Shown here: one piece after another, positions 27,401 to 34,883 of the stretch | Numbering within the stretch: the first letter of the stretch is position 1 | How the letters are laid out: each line of letters starts with the position of its first letter | Source: Sipunculus nudus | Taxonomy: Eukaryota > Annelida > Sipuncula > Golfingiida > Sipunculidae | Reading direction: 5' to 3' | Length of the DNA stretch: 64,000 bases | Assembly (NCBI GenBank): GCA_026874595.1 | Contig: CM049311.1 | Location: 21,630,676-21,694,675 of the forward strand | Program-made: the position numbers and the translations under genes | Notes under the pieces: generated by a model | What the model was told of the DNA's origin: nothing | Databases searched by the model: none | What the model saw: only the letters and a program-made list of their open reading frames with translations

Positions 27401-30400
27401 CAGGTCAGTAGCCAGGGCAGGATCGGCTTCGGAAGATGAAGGTGAAGCTTGAGAACCCAGGGAAGGGGGATCAAGGGAAACCCGTGGAGCCGGAACTACC
27501 GGAGGCTGGAAAAAAGAAGCCGAGGGTCGGCTAGTTGCAGGAACAACGGCCGGCTAGGGAACGCTGAACGGCTGGAGTCACAGGCAGCGAGGGTGGCGGA
27601 AACGAAGTGGAAGCAGGAGGGCTGGAAATACCTACCTCAGCACTAGGAAGGCCCTGGTGATCCAGGGTGACAGCACCAGCTGGCTCGGGGGACAAGGAAG
27701 GAAGCCGGTGAGGGGCCTAAGGTGAAGACAGCGGCCGCGTGGAAAAGCACTCGGGGAGCAGGGGAGGCCACCGGACTCGGGTCTAGATGTCTAGATCTAC
27801 CCCCCCCCCCGAGGTAACCACGGGAGCAGATAATGGGACCGTGGATGGGGAAACCCCAACTACCGGGGAATGGGACCAGGCATGGAACATGTCCCATTAG
27901 TTAGACGACCAAGTCTGACAATAGAAGCATGGATCTGCCGGACCCCGGCAGGAGTCATTGTGAGAACGGCAGTGGAAACAAGTGGGTTGAGAATCCCAAA
28001 CAGGGATTAATGAACCACAAGTAGCACAATAAGAGGGGTTCTCCATGGCGGGAAGGGAAAAAGAAACACAACTTACAGTTCAGTTGGCAAACCCGACTGT
28101 ACAAACCAAAACAGTGGACGAATCGCGCAGGGCGTGATTACACGTCCATCATGGCGGACGCCAGAAGAAAACAAGGGAGCCATGGTTCACTGTGCTCAGC
28201 TGTTATATATATTAATAAAATATTATTTAGAAATGAGGAACATGCTTGTTTTGTGTGGAAATAAATATAAGCTGTATTATGAGTTGTTGGTGTTTAGCTT
28301 ATGTATGATTTTGACAGTATCTTTGGACACAGGGAAGAGGATTGATTTCATTTATTTTATTAACAAATGGAGTGCTATTGTCACACAGATTTTTACTTGG
28401 CCATATAACTTATAAGCAGAACATATAATATAAGAGTTTAACTATTTATTAAAAATAATAACAAATTGTCCAAAATAACATTTTTATTAAAAATAATAAG
28501 AGAATCATATGATTAAAAATAAAATACAACTGAAATGATTCTTAAAATAATATCAAAGAATATATTCATTAATGCATTCATGAATACATTTTGAAAGTAT
28601 TTGCACTGGTATTCATATACTTTCATTTTTACCTGAATTCCCATTCTTATGCAAAAATTTTATAATGGAGTACATATTCATATTCGTATTCAAATATATT
28701 TGCAAAGTATTTGCACCATGTCTGGTATTTATTAAGTTTTCACTAAACAATGATGTTGAGAATCCAGAATATACAAAATTCCCACATTTAAATAATGATC
28801 ATAAGTACCTGGTTTTATGGCTTTTATTTATGTTAAAAAAAATAAATGTAATATATTCACTTTGGACTACTTTCATATCAATCTACACACTAGACACAAG
28901 TACCTGGTTTTGTGGCTTTTATTCATATTAAATGTAATAAATTCATTTTGGACTAATTTCACACCAATGTACACACTAGACACAGCAGGAATCTAGATTA
29001 ATATTATCAACTGCATCATTAATTTCCTTCATACGATCCCTAATGATTAGTAATGAGTAATATGATTTTTTTTTATCATTAAAATTGAACTGAAAAATAC
29101 CATAGGTGACTGCATGGTGTTATTTGGAATACGTGACATACTATCAATCGATACAAGATTCTTATATCATCAGTAACTGCAAGTTAATTTCCTGTTATTA
29201 TCAACTAACAAAATCCTTTTCTATTTTTCTTAAATTTGTTATTAAAAACCAATAAAAATTTATTAATTTATCGTTTATTGTTATCTTGTTAGTTAAAAAT
29301 ACTAGATGAGTTGGGTTGGACACCTGAATCAACTGTGGCTGGCCATAAGCTGCTTGGCTGCCTCAGTATATGCCTCCCTCAAGCATGCATAATTTGATGA
29401 AAGGTCAACATACAGGTGACTCAAGATGGGCTTGGGAGAGGTAAGGTTTGACATGGTCTCATATAAACATTAATAAAAGCTACAATTTTTGGCCAATTTC
29501 TTTCAGCTTTCTAAACTAAAAAGCTGAAATTCTTATGTGTGAATGAAATGAAAATTATATCAACAGTGCTCACAGGAAACAAACGTGCCATGGTCAAAGT
29601 TTGGCAAAATTTAAGGTACTAATTTTATATTTATACTAATAACTTATAATATTTGAAAAATTCAGAACAAATTTTGGGTATTCAACTGAATTTTGATTAA
29701 ATAATGTTACATCCCTGACAAAAAATCTCTATCTTCAGCAATCCTCTTGTTAAGGGAGTAAATATATTTCTTGAAGTGCATTATGTTTGGGCCCATAACT
29801 TAAAACAATTACGCAACACAAATTTTGGTGTTAACAGACAAAATGCTAACGAAAACATGCTGTGAAAATTAAATCCACAGTACTTACAGGAAAAAAACGT
29901 GCCATGGTCAAAGTTGGGCAAAATTTAAGGTACCAATTTTTTATTTTTGTTAATATTTAAAAATCAAAAAGATTTTGATCTAATTTTGGGTATACAAGTT
30001 AATTTTTATTAATTAAAGTTATTTTACTGGAAAAAAAGTCCATAGCTTTAACATGTTTTGTGTTAAGTGATCAAATATCTTTCCTGATTTTTTACAAAAC
30101 GCATTATGTTTGGGCCCATAACTTTTTTATATTATATAATACAGACATAATTTCTGGCATGTACATAGGAACTGTATAGGGGAATATTTATGGTAAATAT
30201 GAGGAAAAACAGATGAGTGGTTGTGATATTAGGCAGTCCTGAAGTGTGAAAATAGGTTTTTAATAAAAAATTGAGGTTTTTCCTTAATTTCTCAAAGGAA
30301 CAAAGTCGCAAAGACCCAGTTTTTGGCTTAGCAGCGAGATCTTGAGGACATCTAACTTTATGCCAAATTTTGGATTCCTAGGTCTTACGGTTTCAGAACG

Positions 30401-33400
30401 TGCTACATCTACGGACGGACGGACGGACGGACGAACAGACGACGGACAATGGACCACGACTATAGCTCAGATGATTTATAGTTGGCTGAGCTTAAAATGA
30501 TTACAGGAAATGGAAGTGTGACCTAGATACACGGGAACAAGGTGGGATGGGTGATAATAGGCCCAATAAGGGAAAATTTTTGGTTGGCTTACTCTTGCGT
30601 ATAAACTTTAACAGAGAAAATTCTCATTAATACAGAAACAGCTCACAATTATGTTTACATAATAAAACTGAAGAACTAGGGACCCAGGGGTCTCAACACT
30701 CAGCTGTATTTGTCTATATGGATATTTTGAAGAAATTTTTCAGAATGACGTTCCTGTGACCTTCACCTTTGACCTCTGGACTCTGAAAATCAAAAAGGTT
30801 TCTTACTTAATCGGTGGGTCATTAATAGATCAAGTTTGAAGCCAATCAGTCTAGCCAATGCAGAATTATCATCCATAAACTAACTAACTTTGTGAATGGA
30901 TGGGCCCTGTGTCCTTGACCTTTGACCCTTTGACCCCAAATCGAAAAAAAATCTTCCCCTATTGGCAGGTGAGTAATATCTTGAAGCTGGAAGGTTTGTG
31001 ATGAAAAGTTTAGCTTGAATTGCATTCCTTTTAAAGAAATGGGTGCGGTGACCTTGACCACCAAAATTGACAGGGATCTTACTTTAGTTGTGAGCCATAT
31101 ATATAAAAGTTAAGTTTGAAACCAATATATCAAACTAAACTCGAGTTATCATCTGGAAACTAACTCGTAAACAGATGGCCCCTGTGACCTTGACCTTTGA
31201 CCTTGTGACCCTAAATTCATTTACGCTCTCCCCATACTGGCAAGTCAGCTAAATGTGCAAGATGGAAAGTTTGGCATGAAAAGCTTGGCTTAAAATGCAG
31301 CCATAATCTTTTTAAATAAGTGAGTCTTGTGACCCTGACCTTTGACCTCATGACCCAAAAATCATACAGGTTCTTTCTTTAGTGGTGGACCATTTGTAAG
31401 TGGTGTTTGAAAACCTGGAGTTATCATCTGGAAACAAATTTGTGTGGATACAGTCTTACAGTCAGCTGAGCTAAAAATGATTGTAGCTTGCACCACCAGT
31501 CTTGTATACGACGAAGCTTTTCGATAGGTATAAATATGCCCATTTAAGGATGATATATCAAATTCCTCTATAGAAATAAGCAGGCACAAAAGTCACACAC
31601 TGTGCAAAAGTCACTGTAGGTGGTGACACCTGTCTTGTGAATGAGAAACCCATCAAAGACGCATAGACAGGTCAAAATATCAGGCCAATACATCAAACTT
31701 ACCTTAAGTCTGATGCATGGGGCTGACCAGGCTTAGGTGAGAAAGTCAGTTGCCCCGACTTAACTGTGACAAATTTGCTTGCTCAGGCTACTGCACTGAG
31801 TGAACTCATGACCTGCACCTAGCTAGACTGGGTGAACTTTTGACCTGTACCTAGCTGCACTGTGTGAACTCTTGACCTGTTACCTAATCTGATACAGTTG
31901 GCAGTCTGCAAAAGCTATAAATAGATTGGCTCCATATGCAGCCCTGAGAGGCATGACACCCATGAGGTGATCACATGGTGCCCATGAGGTGTTCACATGT
32001 CACCCATGAGGGGATCGCATGCCTTTTGCTTGGCTGCGCTGACTGAACTCTTGACCTATATCTGGCTGCACTGAATGAACTCTTGATCTATTGCCAAATC
32101 TGAAACAGTTGGTAGTTTCTTAACCTATTTAAATATACAGACACAACAATATTAGCTTGTTGGCAAATCTGTTTACACATACTGAAAGACTTTGGCTAAA
32201 ATGCATTTTTTCAAGCTGACATATTCATAACCTTTTATCAAAATATCTAAAATAATAAAAGATGCCGTTTTTTCATAAGTAAGCTGAATCCCACAACGTT
32301 TGATAAATGACAGGTTATTGCATAAAATCTGTGGTAGTTCCTGCTTTTCTGAGAAATTATGGGTTAATGTATAGATGACCAATGATCCCCGTACAAAAAA
32401 GGGCAATGCAGTTGACCACCAATACCTGAATTTCATATATGGCTCATGTGACCAACACTGGCTGAAAATTTGGTGATGATAGCTCTGGCCCTTTCTGAAA
32501 TTGTCATTTTGGTATGCTTTTTCAGACAGATGACTAGGTTCAACTTCCTGTAATTCGGCAAAAGTTCACTGAACTTGAACCATTTGAACAAACTCGATAG
32601 AGATGATATGAAAGATTATTTCTGTGAAATATTGAACAAATTGGCTTGACTGTTTCAGAGGAGAAGATTTTTTAAGGTTTTCAGTTTTTTCTCTATAAAA
32701 TCTGAGAAAATGCAGATTTTTTTCAGATGGCTAATTTTTTGTATTAAATATCATGATGCTAGCTCCAGTCAAACCAATAGTATGAGTTAACATTTACCTG
32801 TGATTGTAAACATTGCCTGGCATGAGGAATATCTAAAATCATAAATCTACATTTTTTTAAAGTTTTTAAAAAACATTCTTGTCAATATTAACCAAAGATA
32901 ACCTGAAATCTAAATGTTTGGAGGCATGATATAAAGGATGCTTATAAACTGGTTCCAGGCTAGATGTATCTGCTTCACACAGCTAACATATATGGTAAAA
33001 TGACTCAATTCAATCTTTATTATTCAGCCAAAATTCATTCTTTGGAACCATAAAAGACAATTCATTATTATAAGAATTATTCAGGGGATTATTCTTGTAA
33101 AATATTAAACAAATTGGCCTCAGTGGCATCAGTCAAAAAACGTTTTGCAGGTTTATAACTCATATGGGAAAATAAAGCAAAATGGCTAAGTTACGCTTCC
33201 CATAACTCAGCCAAAAATCACTTAACCAAAACCATTTGAACAAACTTGAATTATCAACATCTAAGGATAATTAATGTGTGAGATTTAAGAATTTGGCTCA
33301 GTGTTTTTTGAGAAGAATATCTTTGTAGCCACTGAGCTAAAATGGGCTGTTATGGCATATGACTCAGCCAAAAGTCACTGAACTGAGACCATTTGAATAA

Positions 33401-34531
33401 ACTTCAGAAAGCACTACCCTATGATCATTTCAGTGCGATATTAAACAATTTGGCCAAATGGTTTCAGAGAAGAAGTTTTTCATAGCTGTCAGTATGATAT
33501 GGGCACTGATGACCCCCGTACAAAAAAGGCCAATGCAGGTGGCGCCACCAATACCTCAATTTCAGATATGACTCATGTGACCAACCTTAGCATAGAATTT
33601 GGTGATGATAGCTCCAGCCGTGTCTAAGATTGTAATTTTAGTATGCTTTTTTGGACAGATGACTAAGTTCAACTATCTGTAACTCGGCAAAAAATCACCG
33701 AACTTAAACCATTAGAACAAACTTGAGAGAGATTGTTCCAGGGATCATTTCTGTGAAATATTGGACAATTTGGCTGAACAGGTTCGGAGAAGAAGATTTT
33801 TAAAGCTTTTTTAGCTTTTTCCCTATTAAATCTAAGAAAATGCAGTTAGCCAAAAAATAAGCAAAATCCGATAGAGTTTTTGGATGACTAATTTTTAGCA
33901 TAAAATTTTGTGATGCTAACTCTTGCTGTTTTTAAGATAGTATAGGTTAACGTACAGACAACGGACGACGCCACACCATTGCATGAGCTCACAGGTTCAC
34001 TAAAAATACACGTGGCGACACCACTTTTTGGGAACTGACAAAACTAGTCATGGTCAATATTCAAGGCAAGTTTCATGACAATCCAATTATCAATCAATTT
34101 TATGAAGTTTTTGTATCAAATTTTTTATTACTCTGGGGGGGTACTTACAAGCCCTAAAGCTGGGAGGCTATAGGTCGCAATGACCTAATTTCAGGTATCC
34201 AAGGAGATTTTTTTACGGACTTTCCTAGGTTTTTAGTTACAGACTTCTAGGTTCAGCGGTTACGATTTGTGCCCTGCTAACGGACGACTGGACGGCCAGA
34301 CAGCCGGACAGACGACGGACAAAGCGCCATACATATACCTCATGACTTTCAGCACCTCAGATGAATTACAGTCAGCTGAGCAAAAAATGGCCACTTGTGA
34401 GGACTGCTTTAGATAATACTAAAATACTGACTGTGATAGGGTTGAATCTGCTCTGAGGTCTGGCACTGGCAGGTCGGGATCCTTCAATCCTCAGGTCCAT
34501 CTTGTCATCTGTATAACACCATCTGATCAAA
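346..34531 (-). CDS. Unidentified multi-exon gene, eight internal exons (partial)
   Basis: Eight exons in transcript order are 34531-34432, 22961-22852, 18768-18649, 14761-14701, 14144-14013, 10291-10154, 1289-1107 and 413-346. Every one has an AG acceptor and GT donor, and the seven junction phases agree (0, 2, 2, 0, 0, 0, 0), giving about 304 continuous residues with no stop. I do not recognise the family. The product is hydrophilic: a Ser/Arg/Pro-rich start with an NPITGEEL motif formed across the first junction, a middle rich in Arg, Ser and Pro, then a Lys/Glu/Gln-rich part (QYEQTLQERKQSYQQK, EEVEQEIERLK) and a final helix-like stretch (EMLESEKKKNKLVE). Such composition is common in cytoskeletal, ciliary and centrosomal proteins, but that is only a guess. 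I saw no signal peptide or membrane segment. First and last exons were not found; the 3' end lies left of the window. Introns reach about 11.5 kb and are packed with repeats. Confidence 0.8.
414..1106. other. Intron 7-8, no feature seen
   Basis: AT-rich sequence between exons 7 and 8. I see no repeat, RNA gene or conserved element. Confidence 0.5.
1107..1289 (-). CDS. Unidentified gene, exon 7
   Basis: Acceptor GTTTCTGCAG, donor GTAAGC; 61 codons, phase 0 at both ends. It opens with the charged helix EEVEQEIERLKLNYPP, has an Arg/Ser patch (RLTERSSARSSARV), then a helical C-terminal part ending AHLQRKLDV. Confidence 0.8.
1485..1925 (+). repeat. Short tandem-core repeat, about three ~145-bp units
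   Basis: Three diverged units share a ...GGTAAatcaCCaaGGtG... / TGACCTCATTAAATATG core. The last runs into TTAACGGACAGACAGATGG and an ACCATGGGTATACCGTCATATGAC tail. A tandem core followed by a GACGGACA-like tail is the layout of the Helitron-like non-autonomous elements elsewhere in the window, so this is probably a degraded member of another such family. Confidence 0.5.
2033..2250 (+). mobile_element. Two Helitron-like 5' heads, nested
   Basis: AACAAGTGGCCCATGGGCC with GACGCTCAGCTGAATT begins near 2033. A second head, AGGGACCCATGGGTCATGAC with GCTCAGCTGA, follows at about 2217. Each contains a ~12-bp palindrome (GGCCCATGGGCC, GACCCATGGGTC). The matching 3' ends may be those at 5619 or 7391, separated by arrays. 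Confidence 0.6.
2500..3566 (+). repeat. Repeat family A: 280-bp tandem units and 3' hairpin
   Basis: Units of about 280 bp contain two GGTGGCGCCACC boxes each, at 2811, 2960, 3091 and (variant) 3240, with alternating spacing of 149 and 131 bp. Between them are GTCATAAAATCAAGAAAGCT and CTGATCGGTCAAACGGTTCC. The block ends at 3537-3566 in a stem-loop with arms GTATCCGC and GCGGATAC extended by CAAAAC/GTTTTG. The 36.8-37.6 kb copy repeats the same order and is also followed by the 336-bp array. Confidence 0.8.
3567..6640 (+). repeat. Tandem array of ~336-bp monomers (array 1)
   Basis: About nine monomers. Each opens with CAGGTGGCGCCACCAGTCTG or a variant, followed by GATATGGGTAACAGAGACC, a CATGGAGACTTTTCATGG block, ATTCTAGGTCCAG and AAAGGTCTCAAAAATAGAGA. 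Boxes lie at about 3576, 3916, 4263, 4599, 4934, 5271, 5650, 5993 and 6311. At 5540-5622 a monomer turns into ACGGACGGACAG microsatellite and the terminal hairpin (5591-5619), a Helitron-like 3' end; more monomers follow. Short open frames here (for example 4116-4391) are repeats of the monomer and not genes. Confidence 0.88.
6641..7391 (+). mobile_element. Helitron-like element 3' half (B-type core)
   Basis: Carries the core seen several times in this window: CATGCTGTGAAAATTAAATC, GTGCCACGGTCAAAGTTGGG, TTATGTTTGGGCCCATAACT-like and GGCAGTCCTGAAGTGT blocks, then GGACGGACGGACAGACGG and a terminal hairpin at 7363-7391 (AGCTCAG..CTGAGCT), followed by AAAAA. Other copies are 11.74-12.38, 16.9-17.58 and 29.82-30.49 kb, with truncated ones at 16.25 and 35.85 kb. 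No coding capacity. Confidence 0.75.
7410..10118 (+). repeat. Tandem array 2 with 670-bp higher-order repeat
   Basis: The 336-bp monomer family continues. From about 7410 to 9420 two monomer types alternate, distinguished by GGCGCCACCAGACTGCAG and GGCGCCAAAAGACTGCAG openings. The dimer is repeated three times with spacing 670 and 671 bp and very few differences. The array ends at 10118 inside the right arm of the terminal hairpin (CAGACGGACAGATGGACAGA tract at about 10027-10080, then AGCTCAGATGACTTTCAGTC), so its 3' end is truncated. Confidence 0.9.
10154..10291 (-). CDS. Unidentified gene, exon 6
   Basis: Acceptor GTGCTGCTGCAG, donor GTCAGC; 46 codons, phase 0 at both ends. PTAWDRQPIPEDLPPPSQ is followed by the helix-prone HYKDQYEQTLQERKQSYQQK. 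The tandem array ends about 35 bases left of the donor. Confidence 0.78.
10466..12386 (+). mobile_element. Non-autonomous Helitron-like element
   Basis: The head AACAAGGGACCTATGGGTCA with GTGCTCAGCTGA begins at about 10466. The interior is AT-rich and non-coding, with the B-type core from about 11740. It ends in GGACGGACGGACGGACGGAC microsatellite at about 12300 and a hairpin at 12356-12384. A 15-G run lies at 11472-11486. Whether head and tail belong to one insertion is inferred from order and orientation. Confidence 0.65.
12387..12836. other. Intronic AT-rich spacer
   Basis: Between two repeat insertions in the intron separating exons 5 and 6. I see nothing recognisable. Confidence 0.5.
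12837..13986 (+). mobile_element. Helitron-like element carrying 336-bp monomers
   Basis: Head AAACAAGTGGCCCATGAGCC with GCTCAGCTGAATT, then degraded monomers, two complete ones from about 13325, and a 3' end with a diverged hairpin at 13962-13980 (AGCTTAG..CTAAGCT; both arms changed in a way that keeps pairing). This is the smallest complete-looking example of head, monomers and tail, and it shows that the 336-bp arrays are the core of such elements. A 15-G run lies at 13434-13448. Confidence 0.72.
14013..14144 (-). CDS. Unidentified gene, exon 5
   Basis: Acceptor TTTTAGCAG, donor GTCAAT; exactly 44 codons, phase 0 at both ends. Very rich in Arg and Ser (RSARGSSRT, RETGRQSDRRPPSHR), consistent with a disordered linker. 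It sits 27 bases right of the 3' end of a Helitron-like repeat. Confidence 0.72.
14145..14700. other. Intron, no feature seen
   Basis: AT-rich intron between exons 4 and 5 with no recognised element. Confidence 0.5.
14701..14761 (-). CDS. Unidentified gene, exon 4
   Basis: A short exon: acceptor CACAAACAG, donor GTAAAG, one leading base and 20 codons (WGTPRSAYQDKVKKTEAAKK), ending at phase 0. Lys-rich and helix-prone. Confidence 0.72.
14917..17586 (+). mobile_element. Non-autonomous Helitron-like element, copy 1
   Basis: Head AACAAGGGACCCATGGGTCA with CGGCGCTCAGCTGTTAAAT at about 14917; tail GGACAGACAGACGGACGG and hairpin at 17554-17582. The interior (CATGCTTGTTTTGTGTGG at about 14985, an AT-rich stretch, GAGTTGGGTTGGACACCTGG at about 15995, B-type cores from about 16250 and 16930) is matched block for block by 28165-30492. 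Open frames inside, such as 14822-15160, are repeat sequence shared with the other copy and not genes. Confidence 0.82.
17587..18648. other. Intron 3-4 remainder, no clear feature
   Basis: AT-rich. Near 18520-18560 is GACGGATGGACGGAGCTAAT with TCACTATACCCCCGGGG, resembling the degraded end of another molluscan repeat. Nothing else is recognised. Confidence 0.45.
18649..18768 (-). CDS. Unidentified gene, exon 3
   Basis: Acceptor TCTCCTCAG, donor GTAGTA. One leading base, 39 codons, two trailing bases. It encodes VPSLNLGKLMKDEPDEK and then LELNPYNYKLDTPNTAS. The trailing AG joins T from the next exon to give Ser. Confidence 0.78.
19612..21441. mobile_element. TIR DNA element with TA target site (1.83 kb, non-coding)
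   Basis: Terminal inverted repeats of about 25 bp begin CYGTAAAACGGGGTTACTTT and continue GGCCC. They are flanked by TA on both sides (19610-19611 and 21442-21443), the duplication expected of Tc1/mariner-type or similar transposons. The GGGGTAACTTTGGCCC word recurs inside the ends: as an inverted pair at about 19800-19842, twice in a row at 21007-21052, and again near 21397. I find no transposase frame, so this is a non-autonomous element whose superfamily I cannot fix. Confidence 0.75.
21442..22851. other. Intron 2-3 remainder
   Basis: AT-rich with a 15-base G run at about 21820-21834. No gene or recognised repeat. Confidence 0.5.
22852..22961 (-). CDS. Unidentified gene, exon 2 of those found
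   Basis: Acceptor CTTCAG, donor GTGAGT. It has 36 codons plus two bases, starting GEELPYTGRTPRGGAGDN and ending RPGSRPE; the spare GG joins the G of the next exon to make Gly. Two other frames are also open here, but only this one joins both neighbours in phase. Confidence 0.75.
23230..23586. repeat. DIRS 3' inverted end and internal complementary region
   Basis: 23230-23288 pairs with 23472-23530 as a 59-bp inverted repeat; 23554-23586 is a direct copy of the terminal TGAGCTGTTTCTGTATTAA segment. A run of Gs lies at about 23529-23540. In DIRS elements this region templates completion of the ends during replication. Confidence 0.75.
23617..25127 (-). pseudogene. DIRS tyrosine recombinase
   Basis: Two frames cover it. 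The first (25127-24180) has an N-terminal core-binding part (DKQLSYPSLRGYRAALLSVL) and the first catalytic Arg in LASAGRHSELHAL. The second (24222-23617) has HDIRALSTS (the H-x-x-R box) and GYWKSPSTFTRFYLKDV, which holds the Trp/His position and the nucleophile Tyr. These are the catalytic residues of phage-integrase-type recombinases used by DIRS elements to insert as circles. The shift near 24200 breaks the frame. Confidence 0.87.
25150..25554 (-). pseudogene. DIRS RNase H domain
   Basis: In a frame different from the preceding RT part: LHINVLELQAVLHAISCW (catalytic Glu motif), ILVRTDNTTVVAYKNRQVG (catalytic Asp motif) and SHLLGVSNILAETLSR (closing motif with Asn/Ala and a lost Asp). Order and spacing are those of retroelement RNase H. 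The frame runs on to 24655 as a linker to the recombinase. Confidence 0.8.
25338..26367 (-). pseudogene. DIRS reverse transcriptase
   Basis: Read in at least two frames. First part: LFLVPKPHWRWRPIIYLKRL (fingers). Then, in another frame, AFKIDLTDAYSHVPIHP, the palm motif holding the first catalytic Asp. After a shift comes ELPFLDDWLVHA, where LDDW stands for the second catalytic pair (YxDD-like), and QFLGVTLDSS (thumb side). These are the DIRS/Ngaro style of reverse transcriptase motifs. Frameshifts near 26000-26100 show it is inactive. Confidence 0.85.
26724..27113 (-). pseudogene. DIRS ORF1 (gag-like) central fragment
   Basis: A 129-residue open stretch with a helical part (SDRQLSDLEELGRQAAGMVN, then LQALTSLLAISSDLTTL). 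It lies between the Cys-rich start and the reverse transcriptase, where DIRS gag belongs. Assignment is by position and helical character, not by a motif. The link to the N-terminal fragment is broken by frameshifts across 27114-27896. Confidence 0.5.
27897..28046 (-). pseudogene. DIRS ORF1 (gag-like) N-terminus, Cys-rich
   Basis: A 49-residue reading starts at the ATG at 28046 (MENPSYCATCGSLIPVWDSQ) and stops at TAA 27899-27897. Cysteines are arranged as CxxC, then CxxC, then C and CxxC (CATC, CFHC, CFYC), a knuckle-like cluster typical of the start of animal DIRS first ORFs. Reading continues in frame past the stop for about 37 codons, so the stop looks secondary. Confidence 0.6.
28165..30492 (+). 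mobile_element. Helitron-like element copy 2, inserted in the DIRS element
   Basis: Head AACAAGGGAGCCATGGTTCA with GTGCTCAGCTGTTATAT; the body follows copy 1 (14917-17586) through CATGCTTGTTTTGTGTGG, GAGTTGGGTTGGACACC and two B-type cores; tail GGACGGACGGACGGACGGAC and hairpin 30464-30492. The DIRS terminal sequence resumes at TGATTACAGGAAA (30489 on). Several internal deletions relative to copy 1, for example near 29820. Confidence 0.8.
30675..31477 (+). mobile_element. Helitron-like element with GACCTTGACC tandem core
   Basis: Head CTAGGGACCCAGGGGTCTCA with ACACTCAGCTG at about 30677. About three units of ~220 bp follow, each containing TGTGACCTTGACCTTTGACC (30748, 30910, 31180, 31330 regions), then a tail with GTCAGCTGAGCTAAAAATG at about 31460. 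It abuts the outer end of the DIRS element. The duplicated TGACC words resemble nuclear-receptor half sites, but here they are repeat sequence. Confidence 0.65.
31478..34400 (+). repeat. Diverged repeats, including a ~1.13-kb duplication
   Basis: The block CCCGTACAAAAAAGGGCAAT with CACCAATACCTGAATTTC at about 32387 recurs at about 33513 with GCAGGTGGCGCCACCAATAC. The two share following blocks (GTGACCAACACTGG, AGACAGATGACTAGGTTCAA). At 31740-32110 a TGAACTCTTGACCTGTACCT / GGCTGCACTG motif repeats about five times. Another copy of the 336-bp monomer and a 3' end (GCCAGACAGCCGGACAGACG, hairpin remnant to about 34387) close the region. Exon 34432-34531 follows directly. Confidence 0.6.
34432..34531 (-). 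CDS. Unidentified gene, most upstream exon found
   Basis: Acceptor TTTGTAG lies just right and the donor GTCAGT just left. One leading base completes a split codon, then 33 codons read through DDKMDLRIEGSRPASARPQS and end in RFNPIT at phase 0. Joined to the next exon (22852-22961) this makes NPITGEEL. A Met lies inside the exon, so it could hold the start codon, but the upstream acceptor suggests an internal exon. It sits just left of a degraded 336-bp repeat monomer. Confidence 0.7.
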
Positions 34532-34559
34532 CTACAAAGAGTAAGAAAAAAATTGGTAA

Positions 34560-34860
34560 AAGTTAGAAAAAATACATGTAGCACCACCAGTTTTTTAGAA
34601 CTGATAAATCAATGCATTAATTATCAAGATACTGGAAGTTTTGGGTCAAATTATAAATTATTCGGGGGGGGGGGGGGGGGGTACTAACAAGCCCCATAGC
34701 TCTAAAGATACAGTAGACCTAATTTCAGCTATCTGAGGAGATTTGTTACTGACCTCCATGGATGTTCACTCAGAAGCTGCTGGGTTCAGTGATTATGATT
34801 TGTTATGATAGCTGGACAGATGATGAACAAAGCGCCATTTTTATACCTTAGTTGACTCAG
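34560..34860 (+). repeat. Degraded 336-bp monomer
   Basis: AGCACCACCAGTTTTTTAGAA starts a monomer that keeps the ATTATTC-G(n) site (18 Gs at 34664-34681), CCCCATAGCTC and GATGAACAAAGCGCC tail. It lies immediately upstream of the exon on the coding strand. Confidence 0.6.
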
Positions 34861-34883
34861 AGTACCAATATGTCATACACTAA

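Larger units (their letters stand above)
23230..30655 (-). mobile_element. DIRS-type tyrosine-recombinase retrotransposon, decayed
   Basis: Inverted ends: 23267-23427 matches the reverse complement of 30495-30655 (shared CTCTGTTAAAGTTTATACGC, CCCTTATTGGGCC, ATCTAGGTCACACTTC). Near the 3' end, 23230-23288 is inverted against 23472-23530 (59 bp, about three mismatches), and 23554-23586 repeats the outer end: this is the internal complementary region of DIRS elements. Coding order on the minus strand is Cys-rich gag, gag, reverse transcriptase, RNase H, tyrosine recombinase, with several frame changes and stops, so it is dead. A Helitron-like element (28165-30492) lies in its 5' part; without it the DIRS is about 5.1 kb, a normal length. 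GC content is clearly higher than in the surrounding introns. Confidence 0.88.

Noticed and set aside
30748-31350. TGACC(T) repeats as nuclear-receptor response elements
   Set aside because: They are the tandem core of a dispersed repeat; no promoter or gene lies nearby.
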